DNA from: Streptomyces sp. NBC_01429 | GTDB taxonomy: Bacteria; Actinomycetota; Actinomycetes; Streptomycetales; Streptomycetaceae | DNA: 64,000 nt | NCBI RefSeq assembly: GCF_036231945.1 | Contig: NZ_CP109599.1 | Span: forward strand, 4,868,501-4,932,500 | Direction: 5' to 3' | Shown: one piece after another, positions 49,127-57,465 of the stretch | How the letters are laid out: the number at the start of each line of letters is the position of its first letter | How positions within the stretch are numbered: position 1 is the first letter of the stretch | The notes under the pieces: generated by a model | Database searches by the model: none | Told to the model about the DNA's origin: nothing | The model's input: only the letters and a program-made list of their open reading frames with translations | Program-made: the position numbers and the translations under genes

Positions 49127-50023
49127 TCAACGTCCCGTGAGTGGACGGCCGCCGTCGCCGGACGGCGCGGCCCCCGCGCGCCATGTTGCCGTGGCGCCCG
49201 CCGAGATGATCAGCCCCATGCCCGCGAGCACCGGCGCGGAGAGGGTTTCGGCGAGGGCTACGGCGCCGACCAGCGCGCCCATCACGGGGTCGAGGGAGAA
49301 CAGGGTCGCCACCACTTTGGCGGTGGCGATCCTGACGGCCAGGAAGTCCAGCGTGAAGGCCAGGGCGACGCCGATGAGGCCGGAGAGGGCGATGAGGCCC
49401 CAGTCGGAACCGGTCATGTCCGGGGTGGCGGGAGCGGAGAAGGGGAGCAGCAGCAGCGCCGATACGCCGACCGCCAGTGCCAGCCCGTCCAGTCCCGACG
49501 ACGCCCGGCCCACGCGCTGCGCGAAGACGGTGTAGAGGGCGAGGGCCAGCGCGGACAGCAGCCCGAAGGCGATCCCGGCCCATGCCGGCGCGCCACCCGG
49601 CCGCGTGACCAGCACGACACCTGCCAGGCCGGCCGCGGGGACGAGGGCTTCCCGCCAGATGCGCGCCGAGGCCACCGCGACGGCGAACGGCCCGAGGAAC
49701 AGCAGCGTCGCGGCCACTCCGAGAGGGAGACGGTCCACCGCGCCGTAGTAGGCCACGTTCATCGCGGCCATCGCCGCTCCGTAGACCGCGATGCCCGACC
49801 ATTGCGCCCGGGTGCGCCCGCGGATCCGGGGGCGCACCAGTACGAGCAGGACCAGGGCGGCACAGAGTTGCCGCAGACCGGCGACGGCGGGAGTGCCCAG
49901 CCGGTCGAAGAGGGTCGAGGCGAGTGCCGCGGACGCCTGCACGCCGAGGCAGCTGACGACGACCAGGGCCGCGCCGAGGAACGGGCCGGCGCGGTGATGT
50001 CCCTCGCGGGCTGTCAGGTGCAC
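49127..50023 (-). CDS. EamA/DMT family exporter (RhtA-like)
   Basis: A 298-residue transporter with ten helices and two EamA repeats. FDRLGTPAVAGLRQLCAALV, DRLPLGVAATLLFLGPFAVA and ATLFSLDPVMGALVGAVALA are typical of RhtA/YddG-type amino acid or metabolite exporters. The start is GTG at 50023. It is divergent from a TetR regulator, with a perfect 22-bp palindrome and a second palindrome between, so export is probably induced by the substrate. Confidence 0.9.
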   Translation of the reverse strand: MHLTAREGHHRAGPFLGAALVVVSCLGVQASAALASTLFDRLGTPAVAGLRQLCAALVLLVLVRPRIRGRTRAQWSGIAVYGAAMAAMNVAYYGAVDRLPLGVAATLLFLGPFAVAVASARIWREALVPAAGLAGVVLVTRPGGAPAWAGIAFGLLSALALALYTVFAQRVGRASSGLDGLALAVGVSALLLLPFSAPATPDMTGSDWGLIALSGLIGVALAFTLDFLAVRIATAKVVATLFSLDPVMGALVGAVALAETLSAPVLAGMGLIISAGATATWRAGAAPSGDGGRPLTGR

Positions 50024-50069
50024 GGGCGCCTCTCCGGCCGGGGCGAGAGGCGACCGGCCTCTCCGCTCT

Positions 50070-50091
50070 CACTGAAACGATCGTTTCAGTG
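50070..50091. promoter_or_regulatory. perfect 22-bp palindrome, likely TetR operator
   Basis: The right arm is ATCGTTTCAGTG and the left arm is its exact reverse complement, with no mismatch or spacer. It lies 47 bases from the exporter start in the divergent control region. Confidence 0.8.
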
Positions 50092-50104
50092 TAACGCCCG
50101 TTAC
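50091..50104. promoter_or_regulatory. second palindrome adjoining the first
   Basis: GTAACG and CGTTAC are separated by CC. It shares its first base with the 22-bp palindrome and lies just upstream of a TATAGT -10 element (50115-50120) for the TetR gene. Confidence 0.5.
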
Positions 50105-50171
50105 AGTCGCTCGTTATAGTCGGGACAGCCGAGTCATGGCTCAGGGCAAGAGGCAGGGCAAGGAGCAGGAC

Positions 50172-50804
50172 ATGGACCAGGACATGGAGCTGGGCATGGG
50201 GCAGGACATGGGGCAGGACACCGACGGCGCCGCGGTCGGCGCGTCACCCAGGGACCGATTGCTCGACGCGGCCGACGAACTCTTCTACCGGGACGGCATC
50301 GCCCGCACCAGCGTCGATCAGGTGCTGCGGCGCGCACACGTCGCACCCGGCACGCTCTACGCGCACTTCGGCGGGAAGGACGGCCTGATCGTCGCCGCGC
50401 TGCAACGGCGCCTGGACCGCTGGGACCGGGTGTGGCAGGGCGCCGTCGACGCCGAGGCATCCCCCGCCGACAAGCTCCTGGCCGTCTTCGGCGCCGTCTC
50501 CGCGTACCGGGTCCGGTACATCCCGGGCCGCGGGTGCGCCTTCCTCGCGACCAGCACCGAACTGCCCGACCCCGGCCACCCGGCCCACGCGGTGATCGCG
50601 GCGGAATCCGCACTGCTCCTCACGCGGCTGACCCGCCTCGCGGAAGCGGTGACCGCCGACGATTCAGCGGCCTTGGCCCGCGACGTACTGCTCGTGTACG
50701 ACGGAGCCATGGCCGGCCTCCTCAGAGGACTGACGCCCAACCCCCTCGAACACGGCAGGACCTTCGCGAGCCGCCTGGTGCGGGCCACCGTCGGGACCGG
50801 GTAA
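50172..50804 (+). CDS. TetR family transcriptional regulator
   Basis: The DNA-binding domain covers DRLLDAADELFYRDGIART, SVDQVLRRAHVAPGTLYAH and FGGKDGLI. I place the start at ATG 50172, which has AAGGAG 6 bases upstream; ATG 50136 would add 12 residues and lacks such a site. The N terminus has Met/Asp/Gln/Gly repeats (MDQDMELGMGQDMGQD) of no clear role. The C-terminal ligand domain is of the type with YDGAMAGLLRG. It is likely to repress the divergent exporter through the palindromes between them. Confidence 0.9.
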   Translation: MDQDMELGMGQDMGQDTDGAAVGASPRDRLLDAADELFYRDGIARTSVDQVLRRAHVAPGTLYAHFGGKDGLIVAALQRRLDRWDRVWQGAVDAEASPADKLLAVFGAVSAYRVRYIPGRGCAFLATSTELPDPGHPAHAVIAAESALLLTRLTRLAEAVTADDSAALARDVLLVYDGAMAGLLRGLTPNPLEHGRTFASRLVRATVGTG

Positions 50805-50818
50805 GTCCCCCTGCCCTG

Positions 50819-51865
50819 CTACCGCGACCGCGCCGGTTCCCCCAACTCCGCGAGCGCGGCGCGGACCTGGCCCAGCGGGTCGTCGCCGACCGGGCGCAGG
50901 ACCACCGTGTCGGCCCCCGCCTCCCACAGGCTGCGGATCCGGGCGGTCGCCGTGGTGGCCTCGCCCGCCGCCAGGAAGACGTCCTGCGGCGGGATGCCGA
51001 GCCACTGCGTGTACTCCGCCACCACCGGCGCGGTCGCCGTGGCGACGCGGGCCGGGTCGTCGTCCACGTACAGGTGGGTGAAGATGATGAGTTCGTGCGC
51101 GGACGGGCCGGACAGGCCGGACGTGCCGGACGGGCCGTCCGCCGAGGCGGACGCGCGGCCCTTCGCGATGGCGTTCAGCGCGGCCTCGACCGCGCGCGGG
51201 CCCTGGCCTTCGGCCATGACCGTGCCGTCGGCCACCCGGCCGGAGAGTTCCAGCGACCGGGGGCGTACGACACCGGCGACGACGGGCGGTGCCACGGCCG
51301 GGGGATGGACCAGGGTGACGCCGTCGATGTGCACGGTGCGGCCGGCCACACTCGTGGTCGCGCCCGTCAGCAGGCCGCGTACGGCCTCGATCGTCTCTTC
51401 CAGCAGCGCCAGCTTGGTGGGGGAGGCGGCGCCCACCTGGGCCATCCACTCCGACGCGCCGTGCCCGACGCCCGCGACGAGCCGGCCGGGGAACACCCGG
51501 GCCAGGGTGGCGAGTTCCATGGCCAGCAGCGCCGGGTTACGGAGCGGGGCCGGGCTGATGCCGATGCCCACCCGCAGGCGCTCGGTCGAGGCCAGCGCCA
51601 GTGTCGCCGAGGCGACGGAGCCCGCCCAGGCGAGGTCCTCCACCACCCACAGGTCGTCCACCCGCGGACCGCCGTCCGCTCCCAGCCCCTCCAACTCGGC
51701 CGCGAACGAGGCGAGTTCCTCCGGGCGCTGGTCCCTGTCGAACATCACGCCGATACGGCGCGTGCCCGATGCCGGGGGAGTGGTGTCCGACGTGCTGGGG
51801 TCCGACTCGGTGGTGTCCGGCGTGCTGGTATCCGACGCGGTCGTGTCTGACGAGGCATTGATCAT
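50819..51865 (-). CDS. LLM class (F420-dependent) oxidoreductase
   Basis: A 348-residue luciferase-like barrel protein. The first 35 residues are Ser/Thr/Asp low complexity, then RRIGVMFDRDQRPEELASFA, DDLWVVEDLAWAGSVASATL, LRVGIGISPAPLRNPALLAM and GRLVAGVGHGASEWM, the pattern of F420-dependent reductases in actinobacteria. A Ser/Gly repeat (SGTSGLSGPS) lies near 255. Convergent with the TetR gene, 14 bases apart. Substrate unknown. Confidence 0.88.
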   Translation of the reverse strand: MINASSDTTASDTSTPDTTESDPSTSDTTPPASGTRRIGVMFDRDQRPEELASFAAELEGLGADGGPRVDDLWVVEDLAWAGSVASATLALASTERLRVGIGISPAPLRNPALLAMELATLARVFPGRLVAGVGHGASEWMAQVGAASPTKLALLEETIEAVRGLLTGATTSVAGRTVHIDGVTLVHPPAVAPPVVAGVVRPRSLELSGRVADGTVMAEGQGPRAVEAALNAIAKGRASASADGPSGTSGLSGPSAHELIIFTHLYVDDDPARVATATAPVVAEYTQWLGIPPQDVFLAAGEATTATARIRSLWEAGADTVVLRPVGDDPLGQVRAALAELGEPARSR

Positions 51866-52028
51866 TCCTTGACCCTAATGAGTCGCGGTACGCCCCGACC
51901 AGACCTCGGCGGCCCCCACAACCACCCGTGCCCGCCCCCTGTGACTCGCCGAGTTCACAGCGACGGGCACAGCGGACGGGCACGGGTGGCGGGCACGGGT
52001 GGCGGATACGCGGCCAGGCGGCGCGCGC

Positions 52029-52964
52029 TCATTCCTCCAGCGTCAGACCCTTGCGCAGCTTGTTCAGCGTGCGCGAGAGGAGCCGGGAGACGTGCATCTG
52101 CGAGATGTTCAGCTCCTCGCCGATCTCCGACTGCGTCATATTGGCGACGAAACGCAAGGAGAGGATCTTGCGGTCCCGCGACGGCAGGCTCGCGATCAGC
52201 GGCTTGAGCGACTCGACGTACTCGATGCCCTCGATGCCGTGGTCCTCGTACCCGATCCGGTCCGCGAGCGCTCCCTCGCTGTCGTCGTCCTCGGGCTGGG
52301 CGTCCAGGGAGCTGGCGGTGTACGCGTTGCTCGCCGTCATCCCCTCGACGACTTCCTCGTTGGTGAGGCCGAGGCGCGCCGCGAGTTCTCCGACGGTCGG
52401 CGCGCGGTCCAGCTGCTGCGCCAGCTCGTCGCCCGCCTTGGCGAGGTCGAGGCGGAGTTCCTGGAGCCTGCGCGGGACGCGTACCGACCACGACGTGTCG
52501 CGGAAGAAACGCTTGATCTCGCCGACGATGGTCGGCATCGCGAAGGTGGGGAACTCGACGCCCCTGCTCAGCTCGAAGCGGTCGATGGCCTTGATCAGTC
52601 CGATCGTGCCGACCTGGACGATGTCCTCCATCGGCTCGCTGCGGGAGCGGAACCGGGAGGCCGCGAACTTCACCAGCGCGAGGTTCAGCTCGACCAGGGT
52701 GTTGCGGACGTACGCGTGCTCGTGCGTGCCCTCTTCGAGGGCTTCGAGACGGGCGAAGAGAGTCTTCGACAGGGCCCGGGCATCCACTGCGCCCACTTCG
52801 TCGAAGGGCGGGATCTCGGGCAGGTCCTCCAGGCCGTCGGCCTGGCTCTCGATGCCCGGGCCCTCGGCGCCGGCCGGCGGGAGTGTGACGTCGGTCTCGG
52901 AAGGTGCGGACGTAGTTGCCGACGGCGCGTTCGGGGTACGCGTTTCGTCGAGCCGGGGTGACAT
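52029..52964 (-). CDS. RNA polymerase sigma factor, SigB/SigF subfamily
   Basis: A 311-residue group 3 sigma factor. Region 2 includes EPMEDIVQVGTIGLIKAIDR and FELSRGVEFPTFAMPTIVGE with IKRFFRDTSWSVRVPRRLQE. Region 3 includes RAPTVGELAARLGLTNEEVV, and region 4 MTQSEIGEELNISQMHVSRL. The first 60 residues are an acidic/Pro-rich extension. The ATG at 52964 has GGAGG 5 bases upstream; ATG 52976 has none. Such factors are controlled by partner switching, and STAS and ATPase genes lie next door. By neighbourhood it may correspond to SigI of S. coelicolor, which I cannot confirm. Confidence 0.92.
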   Translation of the reverse strand: MSPRLDETRTPNAPSATTSAPSETDVTLPPAGAEGPGIESQADGLEDLPEIPPFDEVGAVDARALSKTLFARLEALEEGTHEHAYVRNTLVELNLALVKFAASRFRSRSEPMEDIVQVGTIGLIKAIDRFELSRGVEFPTFAMPTIVGEIKRFFRDTSWSVRVPRRLQELRLDLAKAGDELAQQLDRAPTVGELAARLGLTNEEVVEGMTASNAYTASSLDAQPEDDDSEGALADRIGYEDHGIEGIEYVESLKPLIASLPSRDRKILSLRFVANMTQSEIGEELNISQMHVSRLLSRTLNKLRKGLTLEE

Positions 52965-53247
52965 GGTCTCCTCCATACGTTTTCGGCATATGGCTGCCGA
53001 TGCCAGTGCGCGTTGCTACGGTGTGCGGCGCCTCCAAAGCCGGCCGAAGTCGAATGTGTTCTTACAAGCCCTACCCGGTCCGCACGGACAGTTGCAAGTG
53101 TTAATTGTGCGTTATGCCCGTATTGTGGGGGAGTTTGAGTACCGGCCGGTGGCTGGAAGGCGTAATGTTCGACGGACGTCATCGAGTTGTGATGACGATG
53201 AGATGACACATCTGACGACGGCGTACGACACGGCGAAGAGGGACGGC

Positions 53248-53616
53248 ATGGACCGCCAGACGGTCGGCAGTGCGAACCGGGGCCGGCTCCAGGTCGCGGT
53301 TCGGACCGAGGGCCGGAGCGAGGTAGTGACGGCGGCCGGTGAGTTGGATCACCATACGGCCGAGCTGTTGCGGGCTCCTCTGGACGACGCGCTCGAACAG
53401 GGCCGGGTACGCCTGGTGATCGACTGCTCGCAGCTTGAGTTCTGCGATTCCACCGGACTCAACGTGCTGCTCGGCGCCCGCCTGAAAGCGGACGCGGCAG
53501 GCGGAGGGGTCCACTTGGCGGGCATGCTTCCCGTGGTCGCGAGGGTTTTCGAGATCACCGGGGCGGACGCGGTTTTCACCGTCCACGGCTCGCTGGAAGA
53601 AGCCCTCGTCGACTGA
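53248..53616 (+). CDS. STAS domain anti-sigma factor antagonist
   Basis: A 122-residue SpoIIAA/RsbV-like protein. GELDHHTAELLRAPLDDALE precedes the phosphorylation site LEFCDSTGLNVLLGARLKA, where the Ser of DSTG is phosphorylated by the partner kinase. The ATG at 53248 has GAGGG 7 bases upstream; ATG 53203 would add 15 residues but lacks a good site. Divergent from the sigma factor gene; the ATPase gene 53992-54480 is the likely partner. Confidence 0.88.
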   Translation: MDRQTVGSANRGRLQVAVRTEGRSEVVTAAGELDHHTAELLRAPLDDALEQGRVRLVIDCSQLEFCDSTGLNVLLGARLKADAAGGGVHLAGMLPVVARVFEITGADAVFTVHGSLEEALVD

Positions 53617-53991
53617 TCCGACTCCGAAGACCCGAACGCCGGCCGGATCCCAGGTCGGCACTCCGGTCGTAATCCTGACCGCGTACTCGGTCGGACCCCT
53701 GACCGGGTCGCCGACCGCCCCCTGGTCAAACCGCTGTCAAACCGCTGGTCAAACCCCTGTCGGAGCTCCGACGGACCCCCGGCAGAAGTCCCGGCCGGAT
53801 GCTTTTCCCCGGCCCGGCCGCCCCTCGTGTCGTGTGCGTCACGCTTTCCGTATCGGTGAAGTGGGTGTTGTCACGATTCGGAGGGGCAGAAGACCCCGGG
53901 CAGGCCACTCAGGGGACCATGGAACCCTGAACCCGCACGCTCTGTATTGATGGAACTCACACATGGGTGAATTCGGTGAGGTGAAGCGCTG

Positions 53992-54480
53992 ATGAGCACC
54001 ACCCGGCAGCCTCCGCCGGGCGACCTCGGACCCGAGCCGGACGAGGCGGGCCCCCGTCCCGCGACGTCCGACGCGCGGGTACGGACGCTCGTGCTGTCCG
54101 GTGCCAGCGGCGTCGTCCCGCTCGCACGCGACTTCACCCGCCAGGCGCTGTACGACTGGGGCTGGCTCCCGGCCGCCACCGCCGACCGGCGGGCCGCGGC
54201 TGAGGACGTCCTGCTGGTCGTCTCCGAGCTGGTCACCAACGCCTGCCTGCACGCCGAGGGCCCCGAAGGGCTGCGCGTCTCGTACGGCACCAAGGCGCTG
54301 CGCCTAGAGGTCAGCGACCGGGGTACGGGACAGCCCGCGCCGCGCACCCCGCACCGCGCGGGCCGGCCCGGCGGCCACGGCATGTTCATCGTCCAGCGGC
54401 TCTGCCTCGACTGGGGCGTGGTCAGGACCCCGGACGCGGCCGGCAAAACCGTCTGGGCGGAACTGGCCGCCCCCGCCTGA
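53992..54480 (+). CDS. ATP-binding anti-sigma/regulatory protein (RsbW-like HATPase)
   Basis: A 162-residue GHKL ATPase with a 30-residue disordered N terminus. The N box is VVSELVTNACLHA, G1 is DRGTGQP and G2 is GGHGMFIV. It has no histidine phosphotransfer domain, so it is a serine kinase of the RsbW/SpoIIAB type that binds sigma or STAS proteins. GAGG lies 11 bases before the ATG. It is separated from the STAS gene by 375 bases that contain no supported gene but many short CCGG/GACC-like repeats. Confidence 0.88.
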   Translation: MSTTRQPPPGDLGPEPDEAGPRPATSDARVRTLVLSGASGVVPLARDFTRQALYDWGWLPAATADRRAAAEDVLLVVSELVTNACLHAEGPEGLRVSYGTKALRLEVSDRGTGQPAPRTPHRAGRPGGHGMFIVQRLCLDWGVVRTPDAAGKTVWAELAAPA

Positions 54481-54511
54481 GCCGCGCGCCCACGCGCACG
54501 GAGCCACGCGC

Positions 54512-54547
54512 AAAGAGCCGCCGCACCGGAAGGTGCGGCGGCTCTTT
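54512..54547. terminator. strong bidirectional hairpin terminator
   Basis: A perfect 16-bp stem (AAAGAGCCGCCGCACC and its complement) with a GGAA loop. It carries A/T runs on both sides, so it works for both the ATPase gene and the convergent peptide transporter gene. Confidence 0.92.
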
Positions 54548-54597
54548 CCGTACGCGTACGTCAGCACGCGTACGTCAGCAGCGTACGGCGGCCGGGC

Positions 54598-56121
54598 TCA
54601 GTGAATGTCGCCCATCAGCGCCCTGACCTTCTTCCGGTACATGTACACCGCCACCCCCGCCAGCGTCGCCAGGAGCGCTTCCAGCCCCACCACGCCCGAC
54701 TTGCCCAGGTCGACACCGGCGATCGAGAGCAGCCCCGTCACCGAGTCGCCCGCCGTGACCGCGAGGAACCAGACGCCCATCATCTGGCTCGCGTACTTCG
54801 CCGGCGCCATCTTCGTGGTCACCGACAGCCCCACCGGCGACACGCACAGCTCGCCGACGGTCTGGATCAGATAGATCCCCACCAGCCACATCGGGCTCAC
54901 CAGCGTGCCGCCGCCCGCCATCAGCAGCGGGATCAGGAAGAAGAAGAACGAGACGCCGACCAGGACCAGCCCGGCCGCGAACTTCACCACCGTCGTGGGC
55001 TCCTGGCCCCTTCGGTTCAGCCACAGCCACATCCAGGCCATCACCGGCGCCAGCGCCATGATGAACACCGGGTTCAGCGACTGGTACCAGGAGGTCGGGA
55101 AACCGACGCCGAACAGCTCGGTCGCCGCCTTCGTCGTACCGAACGCCTGGAGCGTGGAGCCGCCCTGGTCGTAGATCATCCAGAAGACCGCGGCGGCGAC
55201 GAAGAACCAGATGTACCCGGACATCTTGGTCTGCTCGGTCGCCGAGAGGTCCTTGTCGCGCTTGATCCGGATCAGCACCCCGGCCGGGATGACGACGCCC
55301 GCCACGGTCAGCGGCACCATCGCCCAGTTGAGGGTGAAGTGACCGCTCAGCACGACGACACCGTAGAAGACGGCGGCGATCAGCAGCCAGGTCATGCCCT
55401 TGCGCAGCCAGGAGATCCGCTCCTCGCGGGAGAGCGGGGTGGGGACGCGGCTGCTCGCCGGGTTCAGGTGGCGCGTACCGAACAGGAAGGTGACCAGGCC
55501 GATCCCCATCCCGACCGCCGCGAGGGCGAAGCCCAGATGCCAGCTGTACGTCTCGCCGACCGTGCCGATGACCAGCGGGGCGAAGAAGGCACCGATGTTG
55601 ATGCCCATGTAGAAGATGGTGAAGCCGCCGTCCCGGCGCGGGTCGTCGGGACCGTCGTAGAGCTGCCCGACCATCGTGGAGATGTTGGCCTTCAGCAGGC
55701 CGGAGCCGAGCGCCACCAGCGCCAGACCGGCGAAGAAGGTCCCCGAGCCCGGCAGGGCCAGCGTCAGATGTCCCACCATGATCGTGCAGGCCGCGATCGT
55801 GACGGTCTTGCGCGGCCCCCACACCCGGTCGCCCAGCCAGCCGCCCGGCATGGCCAGCAGATAGACCATCGAGAGATAGATGGAGTAGATGGCCGTGGTG
55901 GTGGCCAGGTCCATCCCCAGCCCGCCGCCCTGAAGCCCCTTCGAGGCATCGGGGCCGCCGGAGATCAGGTAGATGGTGAGCAGGGCCCTCATGCCGTAGA
56001 AGCTGAAGCGCTCCCACATCTCGGTCATGAAGAGGGTGGCCAGTCCGCGGGGGTGGCCGAAGAAGGTCTTCTCGGGTCCGGCGGGGGCGCTGGGCGAGTC
56101 CTTCGTCAGGCTGGACGCCAT
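54598..56121 (-). CDS. proton-dependent oligopeptide transporter (POT family)
   Basis: A 507-residue MFS member of the POT/PTR family with 12-14 helices. MWERFSFYGMRALLTIYLIS carries the ExxERFxYY proton-coupling motif; GDRVWGPRKTVTI and FTIFYMGINIGAFFAPLVIG are the two PTR signatures. GMRALLTIYL and KMAPAKYASQMMGVWFL are also conserved. AAGGA lies 7 bases before the ATG. The leader holds an inverted repeat (56160-56199). Imports di- and tripeptides. Confidence 0.95.
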   Translation of the reverse strand: MASSLTKDSPSAPAGPEKTFFGHPRGLATLFMTEMWERFSFYGMRALLTIYLISGGPDASKGLQGGGLGMDLATTTAIYSIYLSMVYLLAMPGGWLGDRVWGPRKTVTIAACTIMVGHLTLALPGSGTFFAGLALVALGSGLLKANISTMVGQLYDGPDDPRRDGGFTIFYMGINIGAFFAPLVIGTVGETYSWHLGFALAAVGMGIGLVTFLFGTRHLNPASSRVPTPLSREERISWLRKGMTWLLIAAVFYGVVVLSGHFTLNWAMVPLTVAGVVIPAGVLIRIKRDKDLSATEQTKMSGYIWFFVAAAVFWMIYDQGGSTLQAFGTTKAATELFGVGFPTSWYQSLNPVFIMALAPVMAWMWLWLNRRGQEPTTVVKFAAGLVLVGVSFFFFLIPLLMAGGGTLVSPMWLVGIYLIQTVGELCVSPVGLSVTTKMAPAKYASQMMGVWFLAVTAGDSVTGLLSIAGVDLGKSGVVGLEALLATLAGVAVYMYRKKVRALMGDIH

Positions 56122-56159
56122 CGATCGATCCTTGCGCATAGGAAGAGACCGCATAAAAG

Positions 56160-56199
56160 AGACCTTCGGCGCTCAGCAGGCCAAAGGTCGCAAAGGTCT
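56160..56199. repeat. inverted repeat in POT transporter leader
   Basis: AGACCTT (56160-56166) and AAGGTCT (56193-56199) are inverse complements, with an additional AAAGGTC between them. On the transporter mRNA this would form a stem upstream of the start. Possible attenuator or operator. Confidence 0.35.
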
Positions 56200-56490
56200 A
56201 CGAGTGGGGGGTGAGCGGTGTGAGTGGTGCTAGTGGTGCAAGTGGGGGTGAGTAGTGCTTAAAGGTGCCTCGACACCATACGGCACGACAGAGCGTCATA
56301 TGAAAGGACCGACGGAACGGAGAGACATGGATCACAGGTGACGGCGGAGCGGGCGCCGACATTCGAAGGAAGATCATCGGATCGCGGCACTGGCACGCGG
56401 GCGACCCGCGGACGACCCCCAGGTGACCCGCGGGCGCGCGAGGGGCTCCCGCACCCACCGTCGCGAGCACTGCCCGAGCGCCGCCCTGTG
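56200..56490. other. gene-free control region between POT and response regulator genes
   Basis: No gene is supported over about 390 bases from 56122. At 56205-56255 there is a G/T-rich run with repeated AGTGGTGC/AGTGGGGGT units. A possible TACCAT -10 for the response regulator is at 56496-56501. Confidence 0.45.
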
Positions 56491-56495
56491 CGGTC

Positions 56496-56501
56496 TACCA
56501 T
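56496..56501 (+). promoter_or_regulatory. candidate -10 of the response regulator gene
   Basis: TACCAT ends 6 bases before the ATG. No ribosome binding site is present, so the transcript could be leaderless. Confidence 0.35.
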
Positions 56502-56507
56502 CACCTC

Positions 56508-57185
56508 ATGACCCGTGTACTGCTCGCCGAGGACGACGCTTCCATCTCGGAGCCGCTGGCCCGCGCCCTGCGACGGGAGGGTTACGAGGTCGAGGTCCGC
56601 GAAGACGGCCCGACCGCGCTGGACGCTGGACTCCAGGGCGGGATCGACCTGGTGGTCCTCGACCTGGGGCTGCCCGGAATGGACGGCCTCGAAGTCGCCC
56701 GCCGACTGCGCGCCGAGGGCCACGCCATCCCGATCCTGGTGCTGACCGCCCGCGCCGACGAGGTCGACACCGTCGTCGGACTGGACGCCGGCGCCGACGA
56801 CTACGTGACCAAGCCGTTCCGGCTCGCCGAGCTGCTGGCGCGCGTACGGGCCCTGCTGCGGCGCGGCGCCGCGGACACCGGCCCCGCCCCCGCCACGCAC
56901 GGCGTGCGGATCGACGTCGAGTCGCACCGCGCCTGGATGGGCGACGAGGAGCTCCAGCTCACCGCCAAGGAGTTCGACCTGCTGCGGGTGCTGGTCCGGG
57001 ACGCCGGCCGGGTCGTCACCCGTGACCAGCTGATGCGCGAGGTCTGGGACACCACCTGGTGGTCCTCGACCAAGACCCTCGACATGCACATCTCCTGGCT
57101 GCGCAAGAAACTCGGTGACGACGCCGCCAACCCGCGCTACATCGCGACGGTACGGGGCGTCGGCTTCCGGTTCGAGAAGAGCTAG
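56508..57185 (+). CDS. OmpR/PhoB family response regulator
   Basis: A 225-residue regulator. The receiver has AEDDASI (acidic pair), the phosphorylated Asp in VVLDLGLPGMDG, the Thr in VLTARAD and the Lys in VTKPF. The C-terminal winged helix has LTAKEFDLLRVLVRDAGRVV and WWSSTKTLDMHISWLRKKLG with TVRGVGFRFE. It is followed by a sensor kinase gene 280 bases downstream on the same strand. Confidence 0.95.
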   Translation: MTRVLLAEDDASISEPLARALRREGYEVEVREDGPTALDAGLQGGIDLVVLDLGLPGMDGLEVARRLRAEGHAIPILVLTARADEVDTVVGLDAGADDYVTKPFRLAELLARVRALLRRGAADTGPAPATHGVRIDVESHRAWMGDEELQLTAKEFDLLRVLVRDAGRVVTRDQLMREVWDTTWWSSTKTLDMHISWLRKKLGDDAANPRYIATVRGVGFRFEKS

Positions 57186-57465
57186 TGCCCCTCCCGGCAA
57201 GCTCTGCCCCGTCGCGCCGCCCAGCACGCACGCTCGCCGCGTTGGCCAAAATCCCAGGTAGCTCCGCTACCCGGACTTCCGGCCGCCCCGCGATCGCACG
57301 CGCCGGACGGCGCTCCCTTCGGGGGCGAACATTGCCGGTCACGGCACTGGTGCCGCCACCGGCGACGTCCGCACGGTCGTGGCTCCAGCGGCGTGACGAC
57401 AGAGGCGGCCCGGTGACCGGGGCCGCGTCGCCGGTCCGGCCGCCGATCCATGGGGGGAGCGCACC
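57186..57465. other. 280-bp spacer between response regulator and kinase genes
   Basis: No gene is supported. It contains the small hairpin GGTAGCTCCGCTACC (57257-57271) preceded by CCAAAATCCCA, then GCGCTCCCTTCGGGGGCG. Response regulator and kinase genes are usually adjacent or overlapping, so an insertion or processing element is possible. Confidence 0.5.

Noticed and set aside
48954..50072. N-terminal continuation of the phosphatase frame to 50072
   Set aside because: The extension is antisense-type Arg-rich sequence over the exporter gene; the signal peptide marks the true start near 48932-48953.
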